Positions 1-13,995 of a DNA stretch of 64,000 nt are shown here, in pieces (within the stretch, counting starts at the first letter, position 1; every line of letters begins with the position of its first letter). This DNA is from Riptortus pedestris. Lineage: Eukaryota > Arthropoda > Insecta > Hemiptera > Alydidae. The notes under the pieces are model-generated. The model did no database searches. It was not told the origin of the DNA and saw only the letters and a list, made by a program, of their open reading frames with translations. The DNA lies in the NCBI GenBank assembly GCA_019009955.1, contig CM032228.1, positions 9,404,001-9,468,000 on the forward strand, written 5' to 3'. The position numbers were made by a program, and so were the translations under genes.

Positions 1-1455
1 TTATATCTGGTTGTAAATGTGTGTGTCTTTGAGGTGTTTTATGACTTTTGTAATGTATGGGCTGTCGTCGTGTAGTAGTTCAGATAGGTTGGTGGGTAAG
101 TTCTTGTCAGTTATTAGTCTGCAGTCTGTAGTAAGTGTTTGATAGTCAGTTGTGTATTGCAGAGTGTACATAATGGTGGTTCAGTCCTAGTCATGAGGTG
201 TCCGTGTGTTATCCGTGAATGGCCGTGCCTCAAACGAGCAAGGACTATTTCTTCTCTTCTAGTATCCTGATTACTGGACAGCCATTCACGAATAGTGTTT
301 TTTATTTCTCGTAGTTTTGTGTCTGTCAGATGCCATTCCGCTTCCCATTTTAGGCTGACCTCTTTTTTAATGAGTTTAATGGCATCGTATCCTGTGATGT
401 AATCAGTGTGTAACATGTCAAGTTGAGTTGCTAATTTTGCATGTTTGTCAACCAAAATATTTTCCGTGATGTCTGAATGTCCTGGTATCCAATGGATAGT
501 TATTACTTTGCCCATCTGTGTTTGTAAGTTAGTTAGTAGTTCCTGAAGCTGTTTCGTGAGTGGGTGAGTTGAGTAAAGGTCAAGTATTGATTGTATAGAA
601 CTGTAGGAGTCAGTAAAAACATGAATGTTGTCTTGTTGTACGTTTGTAAGGTGTTGCAGTCCAAGAAGTAAGCCTTGTAATTCAGCAGTGAAGTTGCTTG
701 ATACGTCCGGTAGTCTACACGTCAGTACTTGGTTCCCTACTATGGCGGCTGAGCCACATTTTCCTTCATATTTAGAACCATCTGTATATATGAAAAGCCC
801 TGTCCTGTTTTCTGTAATTATGTTCCGGTACTCGTGTTTATAGTGTAAGGAAGAGAGTGGGTTTGATTTCTTGAATTTTGTAAGGGAGAAGTTAGTTTCT
901 GGTATATGTGTTTGCCAGGGTGCTGTTTTGTGTTGTATGGGATAAATGTTCGGTAATGTAATGTTGTAAGTAAGTAGCGTTTGAAACAGTCTGAAGTGAT
1001 AGGGTTTATGCGAATTGGGGTTTTCAATATAATCAGTCATGTTTGGATTTTGTGTGATGTACTCAATGTAAGGGCATGATTGTCTGGAAAGTGTTGTTAT
1101 GCTGTATTTCAAGATATTATATGAATATCGATGATTTAATGGAAGTTCTCCGGTTTCTGCACACAAGCTTATGCTTGGAGTTGTTCGAAAGGCACCTGTT
1201 GCTAATCTTAAGCCTGTGTTTTGGATGACCTCAAGGATTTTTAAGATAGATGGTTTGGCTCCCGAGTAAACTATACTTCCATAATCTAAAATAGATCTCG
1301 TATATGAGCGATATACTAGCATCATGGTTTTTCGATCTGCTCCCCATTTTGTGTTTCCAATAACTCGCAGTATATTAAGCGATTTTTTGCATTTTTGGGA
1401 TAGCATTTTAATATGAGGTACCCAGGTCATCTTTCTATCGAAGATGAATTAATTA
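1..1455 (-). pseudogene. LINE fragment: end of reverse transcriptase, RNase H, C-terminal Zn motif
   Basis: One long open frame (1430-114) encodes the RT thumb region (FDRKMTWVPHIK, LDYGSIVYSGA, IQNTGLRLATGAFRTTP), then an RNase HI domain. Visible RNase H residues are TDGS near residue 216, TAELQG near 248, FTDS near 273, and GHSD...VDKHAK near 317-330 (normally GHxGIxGNExAD). A C-x-x-C...H motif follows (LCTLCNTQLTIKHLL). A one-base loss near 110-118 shifts the frame; the other frame continues DCRLITDK...VIKHLKD to a TAA at position 3-1. A stop and loss of similarity near 1455 mark 5' truncation. Such RNase H-bearing proteins belong to I/R1/LOA-like LINE groups. It is a dead copy of the element at 2574-2820. 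Confidence 0.85.
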
Positions 1456-1786
1456 AGACATCTTTGAACCACCAAGAGTCAAACCTATGTTATACTCTGC
1501 GCCTCTTTGCGTATTTTATTCCCTTACTGTATTATTTTATTATTTCTTTAAATGAGATCCACAACTCCAGCGATTTACGCATTCAATTATGCACAAAAAA
1601 GCGAATAGCAAAATAAAAGAAAGAAACGGAAAAGGAGTGAATTATAGAGTACGGTGGTTTTTGATACGGTTCATTGGCATACTAGTTTTATATGAAACAA
1701 ACAATATTGTATAAGGAAACATCAGGGTGGTGAAAATAATATAAATGAAAATGTAAATATAGAAGGGAGAAAGGGAAAGAAAGAAA

Positions 1787-2500
1787 GAAAAGAAAATAAG
1801 GAAAAGAGAAAACCAAATTATGAATAAATAAATAAAAATAAAATAAGGAAAAGAGAAAACCAAAAAATGAATTAATAAATAAAAATGAAATAAGGAAAAG
1901 AGAAAACCAAAAAAATGGATAAATAAAATAAGGAAAAGAGAAAACCAAATTATGAATAAATAAATAAAAATAAAATAAGGAAAAGAGAAAGCAAAAAAAT
2001 GAATTAATAAATAAAAATGAAATAAGGAAAAGAGAAAACCAAAATAATGAACAAATAAAAAAAATAAAATAAGGAAAAGAGAAAACCAAATTATGAATAA
2101 ATAAATAAAAATAAAATAAGGAAAAGAGAAAACCAAAAAATGAATTAATAAATAAAAATGAAATAAGGAAAAGAGAAAACCTAAAAAAATGAATAAATAA
2201 ATAAAAATAAAATAAGGAAAAGAGAAAACCAAAAAAATGTATAAATAAAAAAAATAAAATAAGGAAAAGAGAAAACCAAAAAAACGAATAAATAAAAAAA
2301 ATAAATTAGGAAAAGAGAAAACCAAAAAAAATGAATAAATAAAAAATAAATAAAAATAAAATAAGGGAATGAGAAAACCAAAAAAATGAATAAATCCAAA
2401 AAAAATTAAATAAAAAAGGAAAGGGAAACCCCAGAAAAAGAATAAATAAAAAAAAGGGATAGGGGAACGCCAAGAAAAAGAAAGAATAAATAAAAATATA
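1787..2500. repeat. A-rich tandem repeat, period about 47 bp with variants
   Basis: Repeated GGAAAAGAGAAAACC cores separated by AAAATGAATAAATAAAATAA-type spacers. Core starts are near 1800, 1847, 1894, 1932 and 1979, so the period is mostly 47 bp with some shorter units. The long open frames on the minus strand here (Phe/Leu/Ser-rich) are by-products of the repeat. Confidence 0.9.
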
Positions 2501-2573
2501 ATAAATAAAATTATTGTGTATACAGCCTACTAATGTAGGAAAGAAGTGAAGAGTAGTGTGTAGAAATTGTAGA

Positions 2574-2820
2574 TTATAGTGTGTTGTTTATATTAATGTC
2601 TTTTAGATGTTTAATGACTGAGTCTAGGTAATTACTGTTATCGGTCAAAAGTTCCTGTAAGTCATGTGGAATGTCTAAATTGTCTCTTGGTCGACAGTCA
2701 GTCAATATGTGATGTACAGTTAATGTTTCGTTACAATGTCTACAAGTCGGTGTGTCCTTGTTTGTCATTAAGTATCCGTGGGCCAGCCAATGCGTAGTCT
2801 GGTTTTATTAAAAGTTGTTT
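2574..2820 (-). pseudogene. LINE C-terminal fragment, same family as 1-1455
   Basis: Reads THWLAHGYLMTNKD, then PTCRHCNETLTVHHILTDC (C-x2-C...H...C zinc motif) and ends VIKHLKDININNTL and a stop. The zinc motif and the ending VIKHLKD are shared with the fragment at 1-1455. Everything upstream is missing. Confidence 0.7.
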
Positions 2821-2829
2821 CTCAAATGC

Positions 2830-3390
2830 ACCTGAAATGAACAATGTGTATAGCTCATTTAGAGCTAATGTACATTAAAGACAAAAGGTTGGTGAGAGAG
2901 TTGCGCTTTGAAAGAGGTTATAATTTGTGAGTGCGGTTGATTGAGGCAGAAGACTCACGAGTGTAGGAGGGAACTAATAAATTATTTCCAACACAAGTTT
3001 GGTACTGTGGGAACCAGATGAGAGAATTGACAGGCCCACGCCTCCCCCTGACTCTAAATATACCTTAGCCAACTGCATTTCTTTGTCCTCTACAACCTCT
3101 TTGGAAGTTATCCTTTAGTAGTATAACCTATTCTATTGCTATTGTTAAACATGTTTAACTCAAATAAATAACCTTTTGAACAACATTAAGGCTGTTGAAA
3201 TATAATAGCTCTTTGAGATTTCTACAATATGTAATGAAATTGACATTGCATTACATAAGCCCATTATAAATGGCCATATATTTTATATTCTGAGTATTCC
3301 CAGCACAGAGCACATTAAGATTATTATGTATGAATGCTTAAATGTATTGTTTTTACCTTTAAATAAGAATTATATCCAATTTAGAGTGAA
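2830..3390. other. Unassigned AT-rich sequence
   Basis: No coding region, repeat or RNA gene was recognised here. Confidence 0.5.
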
Positions 3391-3830
3391 GTCACCATGT
3401 GCTCTAGCATTTTCATAGATAACGCCGATGGATTTTGATAATAACATTCACAGCTCTTAACGTCGGTACACTAAGTAATAATACGGATGAATTTTGATAA
3501 TTAATTCACGTTAAATGCACTTTTTGAGCGTATTTCGATCGGCAGTTCAAAGTTCACTCCCGGATTAGCCCTATAAAAGGACCCTCTTACGGCGGATTAA
3601 GGGCAGTCATATTCGGCATCCTCTGGAGGGGAGACCCTGGTTCTCGTGCGAGAGTTAATCCTTCAGCTTGTTCCTGCCTGCCTAGGCTACTCTATCTCTC
3701 ACGGCTAAGTCAGCACTTCTATTAAACAGCTAAGTCTTTTTATTGTAATATAGCCTAAGTCTTATTAAGTGTCCCCCATTATATTTATAAAGGTGCCTTT
3801 TCATTTTAATCATTAATATTTATAATTGGT
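3390..3830 (+). mobile_element. Possible solo LTR or retroelement promoter region
   Basis: A region with a strong core promoter (CTATAAAAGG at 3571-3580) followed by a GC-richer leader with CAGTCATATTCGG about 35 nt further on, then an AT-rich stretch containing ATTTATAAAGG and AATTGGTG. That order (upstream region, TATA, initiator, leader) is typical of LTRs. The matching second LTR, a primer site and gag/pol were not found, so this is tentative. An ordinary Pol II promoter is the alternative. Confidence 0.3.
3572..3579 (+). promoter_or_regulatory. TATA box (TATAAAAG)
   Basis: TATAAAAG consensus with a candidate initiator (GGCAGTCATATT) about 30-35 nt downstream; the surrounding 150 nt are clearly more GC-rich than the neighbourhood. 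Confidence 0.45.
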
Positions 3831-4100
3831 GAATATTTTTATTATAAATAAATTTATATATTTGAATTTTGACTTGAGTCGATTGTTGGTGGCCCTTCCT
3901 AAATTCTTGTTAGTGATTTGGTTGTGGGATTTTTCATATATTTCAGCTTCCACTGCTTATCGCCGCAGCCAGATCGCAACAAATACAAGTGTCAATTGTG
4001 AACCGGTACTCAAGAAATTAAAACTATTCTCAATGAGGTTATTTCTTTATTCATGTGTGTCGTCATTTTAGGGATTCACACTGACTCATATTATAAAAAT

Positions 4101-5518
4101 AAAAGTTCGTCACGTACGTAATTTACACTCGATAAATATATAGGTAACAACACTACCGTGAATGTTAAGTGAATAAATACAAACGGTAATAAGAAATCTT
4201 TCAGTCGATTTACAATACGAGTTAATGACCACTACAACGGATAGCGGCTGAATTGAAAATAAACATGCCAGCCAACCTTGTAGCGCTGAATAGATACATA
4301 GAGCGGAAAGACAAACAATTAATGAAATATATCTTGATATAACATATTCATTTTATAGAAAACAATTTACTACAGCTAGACCTGTAATTTGAAATGAATC
4401 AGAATCAGTTTTATCTCAATCACTCAAATTTTAGTAATCTAAGAACAAAAGAAGGGGGCGGAGGGGTCAATAGAACGTATTTGCATATACCTCACAAATT
4501 AAAAGTTCAATGAAAACAATATTTGGCATTTAATCCAAATCACCAAGATGCGGGTGCTCCTGTATAAATAAATAAAATAAACTAAGCAGATTTCCCACGT
4601 GAAATTTTACAGTAGAAAATATGCCCAATAACAACTGTAGTAGTAAGGGATCTCTAAACTTATTCACGAGGTACGAACAGTTACGGAATCGGCCACCAGA
4701 GCTCTCGGCGGAAAGTAGCCGACTCCTGCCAACCACACACAGAATACAAATGCAAATATCTCGGTTAATATTCAAGATACAGAATAAATGTATGGAACAC
4801 TATTTATAGTAAATTTAATTTACAATAAGAATGATTCTACATAGTTTTTCGATCCGACGCATAATAACGGAGATATTTCGAATTTTCAAAAATCCCCCCC
4901 TCCCACTGGTCCGATTTCAGCCATTACGAACTTGATCTTCCTTTTTACATAAAACGATTAAATTCCGAGTTTGGTAACGATCAAACAAAAATTCCGACTG
5001 CTAGATCATTAACAGACAAATATATATATATATATATAATTTTTAACAGACCTCATTTTCGTCATCTCCTGGGTAGGATCGATGGACATTTGAAGAAATT
5101 TCTGATTTCCCTCGAGGGAAATTTGCTAAAAAAGCTTATTATTAATAAGACATGAGTAGAAGTGGGGTTTTGGCGGAGGCTCAAAAATGAAAAATGCAAA
5201 TGTCTCGGTTAATATTCAAGCTAGAGAATACATGTATATAACAATCTTTATAGTACATTTAATTTGCTATAAGATTTGTCTTATAGAATGTTTCGATCCG
5301 ACGTACAGCAACGGAGATATGTTGAGTTTTCGGAGATCCCCTCTCTTGATCTTTCTTTTTACATGAAACGTTTAAATATCAAGTTTGGGAACGATCAGTC
5401 AAAAATTGCAACCGCTGTATATATAATAGGATCAATGGACCTTTGAAGAAATTTTTTGAAAATCGCGTCATGAGTAAGACCTCAACAGCTGTTTTTCCTT
5501 AAGGGAAATCTGCTAAAA
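4101..5518 (-). mobile_element. HINE-like element (long subtype), interrupted at about 4560-5130
   Basis: The hairpin end is decayed (AAGTTCGTCACGTACGT at 4105). The body (CACTACCGTGAATG, CAAACGGTAATAAGAAATC, GGAAAGACAAACAATTAATG) matches the long copy at 47394-48399. The body resumes at about 5131 and ends CCTTAAGGGAAATCTGCTAA at 5514. The intervening segment is another copy (4580-5130). Confidence 0.7.
4580..5130 (-). mobile_element. HINE-like element nested in 4101-5518, hairpin end missing
   Basis: Starts at the subterminal repeat AAGCAGATTTCCCACGTG (the outer hairpin is lost), contains a short (TA)n at 5021-5037, and ends with a Cla/Xho-like variant of the palindromic end (TTTCCCTCGAGGGAAATTTGCTAA). 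Confidence 0.7.
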
Positions 5519-6400
5519 TTATAACATTCTTTCAGACATTATTCATATCTCTTTTGGAATGTTCAACGTACACCAAATGCACAAGCGATTACGCTCCCCC
5601 CCCCCACACACACACACATACACAAACACAAGCTCTCACAAAAACACTTGATGGTTAATGGACATACTTAATAAGGGACCATAACATTAAACTAATGAGT
5701 GAGATATAGAAGGGTATAGCTTCCTTCTAGCATGACTACATCTAGACTGATGCAAATATGGTGGACAAGCTAACAGTTAATAGAATCAATTAAGTTTAAA
5801 ATAATGAAAGGGAGTTTCCTCATGTACTAAATAAAAAATATACAGTAATAAAGGAGGAAAAAGTATTCCTTAGATAAAAACTTATACAAATACAAGTTAA
5901 GGATTTTATTATTATTTTTTGTTTTAATCAATACACTATTTGCTTCTGATAATCTGTACATTTTTATCGTATTATGATCGATGCTATTTGGATTGTATGT
6001 GTACAGGTTATCTTTCCTGTATGCGCTTCCGTGCATCCATCTGCATCCTAAAGTGTAATTGCCTTCAGCTTTACGAAATATGTTAATGTTTTGGAAAATA
6101 AATATTAATGTGCTCGAAATCTATGTTTAAAACTTAAAATACTTAAATAAACGGGAAAGAACAAAAATAATGAAATTTGTAGTTAAGGCGATTGTGTTAG
6201 ACTAGACCCTCAGTTCATCATTGCGTTGTAGTATACTCCAGGGGAAGGTGACTATTATGGTTAACTCTCGAACTCGTAACCTTAAAAGTTATACATAACG
6301 ACCACTTAATGCTAATATGACTAATTGACGAGCTATGTAAGTGTCACTACACTTAGTTACTGTCTTCTTTACTGTGCATAAAACAAGTATCTTTATTTAT
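5519..6400. other. Unassigned sequence with a CA microsatellite
   Basis: Contains a C-run plus (CA)n at about 5590-5625. No gene was recognised; short open frames show no family features. Confidence 0.5.
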
Positions 6401-6403
6401 TTC

Positions 6404-6517
6404 TTTTTTTTTTCTCCTCATAGTAACCCTATGAGGAGTTATTTATTTGAATACGTGTTACATTGCCACATGCCATATTACATGTATGATTATGTTTAAA
6501 TACATTTTTCATTTGTG
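6404..6517 (-). mobile_element. 3' end of a LINE (same tail as the element at 58135-59502)
   Basis: The T-run at 6404-6413 followed by CTCCTCATAGTAACCCTATGAGGAG and ATTGCCACATGCCATATTACATG matches the 3' UTR/poly(A) of the LINE at 58.1-58.3 kb almost word for word. It is therefore a severely 5'-truncated insertion on the minus strand. Confidence 0.75.
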
Positions 6518-6650
6518 TTAGCAGATTTCCCTTAAGGGAAATCAGCTATTGAGGTCGTACTCATGACGCGAGTTTCAAAAAATTTCTTCAAATGTCCATC
6601 AATCCTACCCAGGAGATGACGAAAATGTCCGTTCAAAATTATATATATAT
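6518..6650 (+). mobile_element. HINE-like solo 5' end
   Basis: TTAGCAGATTTCCCTTAAGGGAAATC followed by the conserved 5' block down to CGTTCAAAATTATATATA. The rest of the element is missing: the (TA)n leads straight into a second repeat family. Confidence 0.8.
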
Positions 6651-6652
6651 AT

Positions 6653-7608
6653 ACTAGCTCAGATACCCGGCTTCGCCCGGGAATTAATTTGAGGCTGAAT
6701 GGTGATGGTATTTTTTCGGCAAGGCTTTACTTTACACAATGTTTTGACATTTACCCGTCCCAGTGTTTAGAGTAAATACCCGTCGTTTCTGTGGATTTGT
6801 TAATAATACAATTATTTTTTTTATGTAAAACTTCACTGTCCTCCATATTGTCATATTTCCCGCTTCCTGTGCATTATGCATAGATTTGAATCAGTAGTTT
6901 TTAACGTATAACTCATTTATACTTCGGTATACGACGAAACGGTATATAACAAAAGTTTCGCCAAATAACAAAATAAACAACTTTTGTTATGTGCATAATT
7001 GCCGAAACCACAATAGGAAACAAAATATTACTATTTAGAATTTCAGGCCTCCCTTATAACCCCCACTCCTGCCCGTCCCTAGAAATGTTAGTATGGCTTA
7101 TTATAATGAAAGCGTTAGTGCTAATACACATACCGAGTTTTATTTATTTCGGTTGGGTCTTTTGTCCCAAATAAAATTGTTCACTTCCGCTATAGGTTTT
7201 AGCCTATATCTCGTTTATAATTCAGTATACGAAAAAAGTGTATATAACAAACGTTACTCTAAATAACAAAATAAACAACTTTTGTTATGTTCATATTTGC
7301 CGAAAAACCAATAGGAAACGAAATATCGCTATTTTTAATTTTAGGCTTCCCTTATAACCCCCACTCCTGTTCGTCTCAGAGAACATTAATATAGCCTAAA
7401 GTCTAAGTTGGGTTAGTAGTAATATACATACCAAGTTTCATAAAATTCGGTTCAGCCGTTTATGCGTGAAAAGGTAACAAACAAACAAACAAATAAACAA
7501 AAAAACAAACAGACACGAAAGAAACAAAATCCAGTTATGGTGTCTATGACATGTAAAACGAAAAGTTATCGTGAAATTTCGCGAAAAAAATCAATGTACC
7601 GACAGAGG

Positions 7609-7613
<5 letters not shown>
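6653..7613 (+). mobile_element. ACCCGGC-family dispersed repeat, left arm of a palindrome
   Basis: Starts ACTAGCTCAGATACCCGGCTTCGCCCGGG, then repeated modules with AACAAAAGTTACTC, ACAACTTTTGTTATGTGCAT, CCAATAGGAAACGAAATAT and CCCTTATAACCCCCACTCCTG. It ends TTCGGTTCAGCCGTTTATGC, an AAACAAAC tail and a conserved block to CGACAGAGG. Class unknown; the end resembles 3' ends of RTE-like LINEs. It carries no long reading frame of its own. Confidence 0.75.

Positions 7614-7680
<67 letters not shown>
7614..7680. repeat. (TA)n microsatellite at palindrome centre
   Basis: About 33 perfect TA units separating two inverted copies of the ACCCGGC-family repeat. Confidence 0.97.
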
Positions 7681-10149
<2,469 letters not shown>

Positions 10150-10163
10150 TTTTATATATATAT

Positions 10164-10205
<42 letters not shown>

Positions 10206-10210
<5 letters not shown>

Positions 10211-10862
10211 TGTTAACGCTCTAGCGGTCACAATTTTCTTTTTATCGTTACCAAACTGAGTTTTATGCAAAAATAAAGATCAAGTTCGTTAATGGCTGAA
10301 ATCGGACCAGTGGGAGGGGGGGGGGTTTAGAGGGGAGGATTTCCGAAAATTCGAAATATCTCCGTTACTATTCGTCGGATCGAATAATTGAACAGAATCA
10401 TTCTTATTGCAAATTACATTTACTATAAATAATGCTATATACATTTATTCTGTATCTTGAATATTAACCGAGATATTTGCATTTTTCTGTTTTCAGCTTC
10501 TGAGATGAGATCGGCTATCTTCGGGTCTAGTCGTGAGTTTCCGTCAAGAGCTAGTTCGGGCCGTTCCCGTAACTGTTTTACTCTCTATTCTGAAATTTCT
10601 CTATTGTAAAACTTCACGTGGGAAATCTGCTTAGTTTACTATTTACTATGCTTAGTTAATATTAACTGAGATATTTACGTTTTTTAGTTTTCGGCCTACG
10701 ATGTCATATCAACAATAAGCCGGAGTATTATGAAGCACTTTATTTGAAGCTTAAATACCAAATATTGTTCTCTTTGAGCTTTTACGTCATGAGATAAATG
10801 CAAGTACGGGACGCAAGTGGAAAATCTGCTAGGTTAACGCAGCCTCTGCGTGATGGACTTTT
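10206..10862 (+). mobile_element. HINE-like element, 5' end replaced by (TA)n; composite 3' part
   Basis: Enters at TTTGTTTGTTAACGCTCTAGCGG (the conserved block after the TA tract). A first CACGTGGGAAATCTGCTTAGTTTAC end appears at 10616-10642, then a second body of another subtype ending ACGCAGCCTCTGCGTGATGGACTT. Likely two copies joined by recombination. Confidence 0.7.
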
Positions 10863-10899
10863 CATACAATTAGGATCTCTTCAATGAACCTTGCGGTAG

Positions 10900-11299
10900 C
10901 GACTATTTCCCGATTTTTATTAATTCCGTTTTTAATGAAAACAGAATTCTTTTTCTAAACACTCCATGATTCAACACAAGTAAAGCAGAAGGACCAAAGT
11001 TTGAGAATTACATTATCGACAACATAAATAAATGCCCAATTTATTCAATAGACGAATTTATAGAATTCATAAAAAAAAAAAGCTGCAAACGATTCTAAAA
11101 TCGGTTCCAAATCTTCAAAAAGAATCCACTGTCATGGTGGACCAGAGAATTTGTCGCAGCTGAACGAAAGTGAACATTTCGAATCTTCTCCAGAAGTCCA
11201 AGCCCTTAAGCCCTAGAACAATATAAAAGAGCATTCGTGAGAGCTAACGCCATAATAAGGAAGAGCAAAAAGCAATGCTGGATAGAATCATGCTGAACA
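10900..11299 (+). pseudogene. LINE relic (linker before reverse transcriptase)
   Basis: Conceptual reading with several frame changes gives ENYIIDNINKCPIYSIDEF, PLSWWTREFVAAERK and EQYKRAFVRANAIIRKSKKQCW. This is the pattern found between endonuclease and RT in many LINE proteins (S-W-W-x-x-E, then Y-K-R-A-F-x-R-x-I-I-R-x-x-K). It lies in the opposite orientation to the adjacent LINE. Confidence 0.55.
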
Positions 11300-11627
11300 T
11301 ACTCCAAATAGAGAAATTTGGACTTGGAAACTTCCTCAGCACAGTGTTCCTAATAGGATCGCTTCTTTTGACATTTGGCACACACCTCTCGTTTGAGCGC
11401 CGCTATAGTGCCAATTTAATTTCAAGTTTTTTGGCGTGCGAACAGGTCTGTCATCCATAGGTCACAACTGGCAAGACACAGCTATTGAATATTTCAGTCT
11501 TCCATTTCATTTTAAAGTTTCCCTTCATAATGAATTTCTGGACCCAGAACTTTTTCCATTCTAAATCCGTTTATCTTAGAATTGTCCTTTCTTGGAAAGA
11601 GACGAGCTTACCTAGGCAGATATACTT
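11300..11627 (-). pseudogene. Interrupted LINE, part 4: RT thumb and C-terminal region
   Basis: Reads YICLGKLVSFQERTILR, stop, EWKKFWVQKFIMKG, then IFNSCVLPVVTYG, with a stop where Trp is usual, then decays. The pattern Y-L-G-x-x-V-S-F...F-N-x-C-V-L-P-V-x-T-Y-G is the LINE region after the catalytic FADD. It continues the frame of 12630-12821 once the HINE-like insertion at 11628-12628 is taken out (Y-V-K-K-Y-I-C-L-G). Confidence 0.75.
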
Positions 11628-11749
11628 TTAGCAGATTTCCCTTAAGGGAAATCAGCTATTGAGGTTGTACTCATGACGGAATTTTCGAAATTTTTCTTCA
11701 AATGTCCATCGATCCTACCTAGTAGATGACGAAAATGAGGTCCGTTCAA

Positions 11750-11837
<88 letters not shown>

Positions 11838-12628
11838 CTGTTACCGCTCTAGCGGTCGCAATTTTTGTTTAATCCTTACCAACCTTCATATTTAAGCGTT
11901 TTATGTAAAAAGAAAGATCAAGTTCGTTAACGGCTGAAATCGGACCAGTGGGAGGGGGGGTTTAGAGGGGAGGATTTTCGAAAATTCGAAATATCTCCGT
12001 TACTATACGTCGGATCGAAAAATTATACAGAATCAATCTTATTACAAATTAAATTTACTATAAATATTGGTATATACATTTATTCTCTATCTTGAATATT
12101 AACCGAGATATTTGCATTTTTCAGTTTTCACCAAACTCCCACTTCTACTCATGTTACGTAAACAATACTCTGATACATAATAAATCACATTATTGGAAGT
12201 TTAAATACCAAAAATTGTATTCAAGAGACCTTTATTATACGAGATACATGCAAATATGCACTGGTGACTCCCCCCCCCCCCAATCTTAAAGTTTTGGACA
12301 ACTAAAATTTTATTGATTGAGATAACAATTATTCTGACTCATTATTAATTACAGTACTCGAAATAGTAAACAGTTCTCAATAAAATTAATGTGTTATATT
12401 CTGATATATTTCAGTAATTGTTTTTCTTTCCGGTGTGAGCCGGGACCCGTTTGATTACATTTCTAACCTAACGCTTCCTGTCGGCAGGCTATTGAAATTG
12501 GATGAAACATTTCTTATTTCCGTTTGTATTTATTCACGGTGTTGCGTTAGCAGTATGTATATTTATCAATTACTAAACTTCAAGAGGGAAATCTGCTTAG
12601 TTTACGCAGCCCCTGCGTGACGGACTTT
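11628..12628 (+). mobile_element. HINE-like element (long subtype) inserted in a LINE
   Basis: The 5' end is TTAGCAGATTTCCCTTAAGG, (TA)n lies at 11753-11832, and the 3' end is GGGAAATCTGCTTAGTTTACGCAGCCCCTGCGTGACGGACTT. Removing it joins LINE codons GTC-AAA-AAG-TAT-ATC in frame. No target-site duplication is needed beyond the A/T run. Confidence 0.88.
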
Positions 12629-12629
12629 T

Positions 12630-12821
12630 TGACATAACCTAGAGGCTGGTTATCTATTACAACCGGTGCTTTCGCGGCATTTGTCATCACCATGGTTTTA
12701 CTCAGGTTTGGCTCCAGCCCGACTTGTCTACATTCCCAGAACAAACTGGCCGCAAATAGTGTTAGGTCATCTGCAAACTCTAGATTCCCAAGTGATTTAC
12801 CAAAGATTGATATACCTTTTT
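12630..12821 (-). pseudogene. Interrupted LINE, part 3: catalytic FADD of RT
   Basis: Open over the whole segment: K-G-I-S-I-F-G-K-S-L-G-N-L-E-F-A-D-D-L-T-L-F-A, then GLEPNLSKTMVMTN...NQPLGYV. F-A-D-D is the catalytic motif of reverse transcriptase, and L-x-x-N-x-x-K-T is the next conserved block. It is the in-frame continuation of 13478-13819. Confidence 0.82.
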
Positions 12822-12958
12822 TTAGCAGATTTCCCTTAAGGGAAATCAGCTATTGAGGTCGTACTCATGACGCGAGTTTCGAAAAATTTCTTCAAATGTC
12901 CATCGATCCTACCCAGGAGATGACGAAAATGAGGTCCGTTCAAAATTATATATATATA

Positions 12959-13012
<54 letters not shown>

Positions 13013-13477
13013 TATATATATTTGTCTGTTAACGCTCTAGCGGTCGCAATTTTTGTTTGATCGTTACCAAACTCGGAATTTAATCGTTTTATGTAAAAAG
13101 GAAGATCAAGTTCGTTAATGGCTGAAATCGGACCAGTGGGAGGGGGGGTTTAGAGGGGGGGATTTTCGAAAATTTGAAATATCTCCGTTACCATACGTCG
13201 GATCAAAAAATTGTATAGAACCAATCTTATTGCAAATTAAATTTACTATAAATATTGTTCTATACATTTATTCGGTATCTTTAATGTTAACCGAGATATT
13301 TGGATTTGTATTGTGAGTATGGTCGGCTATGTTCGGGAGTTTTCGCCGAGCGCTAGTGTGGCAGTTTCACTAACTATTCGTCCTCGTGAGAATAGGATAT
13401 TACTAGGCAGATTTCTCTATTGTAAAACTTCACGTGGGAAATCTGCTTAGTTTACGCAGCCCCTGCGTGACGGACTT
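12822..13477 (+). mobile_element. HINE-like element inserted in a LINE
   Basis: TTAGCAGATTTCCCTTAAGG to GACGGACTT with central (TA)n at 12947-13020. Removing it joins the LINE reading CTG-CAG-AAA-AAA-GGT-ATA-TCA across an A-run with no duplicated target. Confidence 0.9.
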
Positions 13478-13819
13478 TTTTTCTGCAGTTCCAGTGCCTA
13501 AGTACAAATTCCAGAAGTGCTATAGAATAGTATCGGTGAAAGATTGTCTCCCTGTCTGATTCCTCTCTTAATTGGAAATGTACGTCCTTTTCTCTCGGTA
13601 TCCAGAAAGGCTTTATTATCGGTATATAGCTCTTTAATTATTTTAATATACATATTTATCTTCTTTTCCAAGTTCACAAAATGCGTGGAAAATGCTGCCG
13701 TGGAAAATCGAGTCAAAGGCCTTCTTAAAGTCTTCAAAACAGAGATGGAAATGAACATTCTATAAATTTTTCAATTAACTTGTTTATTGTTTGTAGATGG
13801 GCTGAACCTGAGAACCATT
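13478..13819 (-). pseudogene. Interrupted LINE, part 2: RT fingers/palm (AFD and RQGD motifs)
   Basis: Conceptual reading: SGSAHLQTINKLIEKFIE, a frameshift, KKAFDSIFHGSIFHAFCELG, then FPIKRGIRQGDNLSPILF. K-A-F-D-S-x-x-H and R-G-x-R-Q-G-D-x-L-S-P are invariant RT blocks. It joins upstream to GFKK of 14427-14577 when the HINE-like copy between is removed. Confidence 0.82.
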
Positions 13820-13945
13820 TTAGCAGATTTCCCTTAAGGGAAATCAGCTATTGAGGTTGTACTCATGACGGAATTTTCGAAATTTTTCTTCAAATGTCCA
13901 TCGATCCTACCTAGTAGATGACGAAAATGAGGTCCGTTCAAAACT

Positions 13946-13995
<50 letters not shown>

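Noticed and set aside
1642..2399. Long Phe-rich open frames on the minus strand (up to 227 codons)
   Set aside because: By-products of an A-rich tandem repeat lacking stop codons in reverse; low-complexity only.
3390..3830. Full LTR retrotransposon
   Set aside because: No second LTR, primer-binding site or gag/pol was found; only an LTR-like promoter region is reported.
10900..11627. Twin-priming (5' inversion) explanation for opposed LINE pieces
   Set aside because: The inverted piece lies beyond the 3' side of the minus-strand LINE rather than on its 5' side, so two separate LINE copies are more likely.
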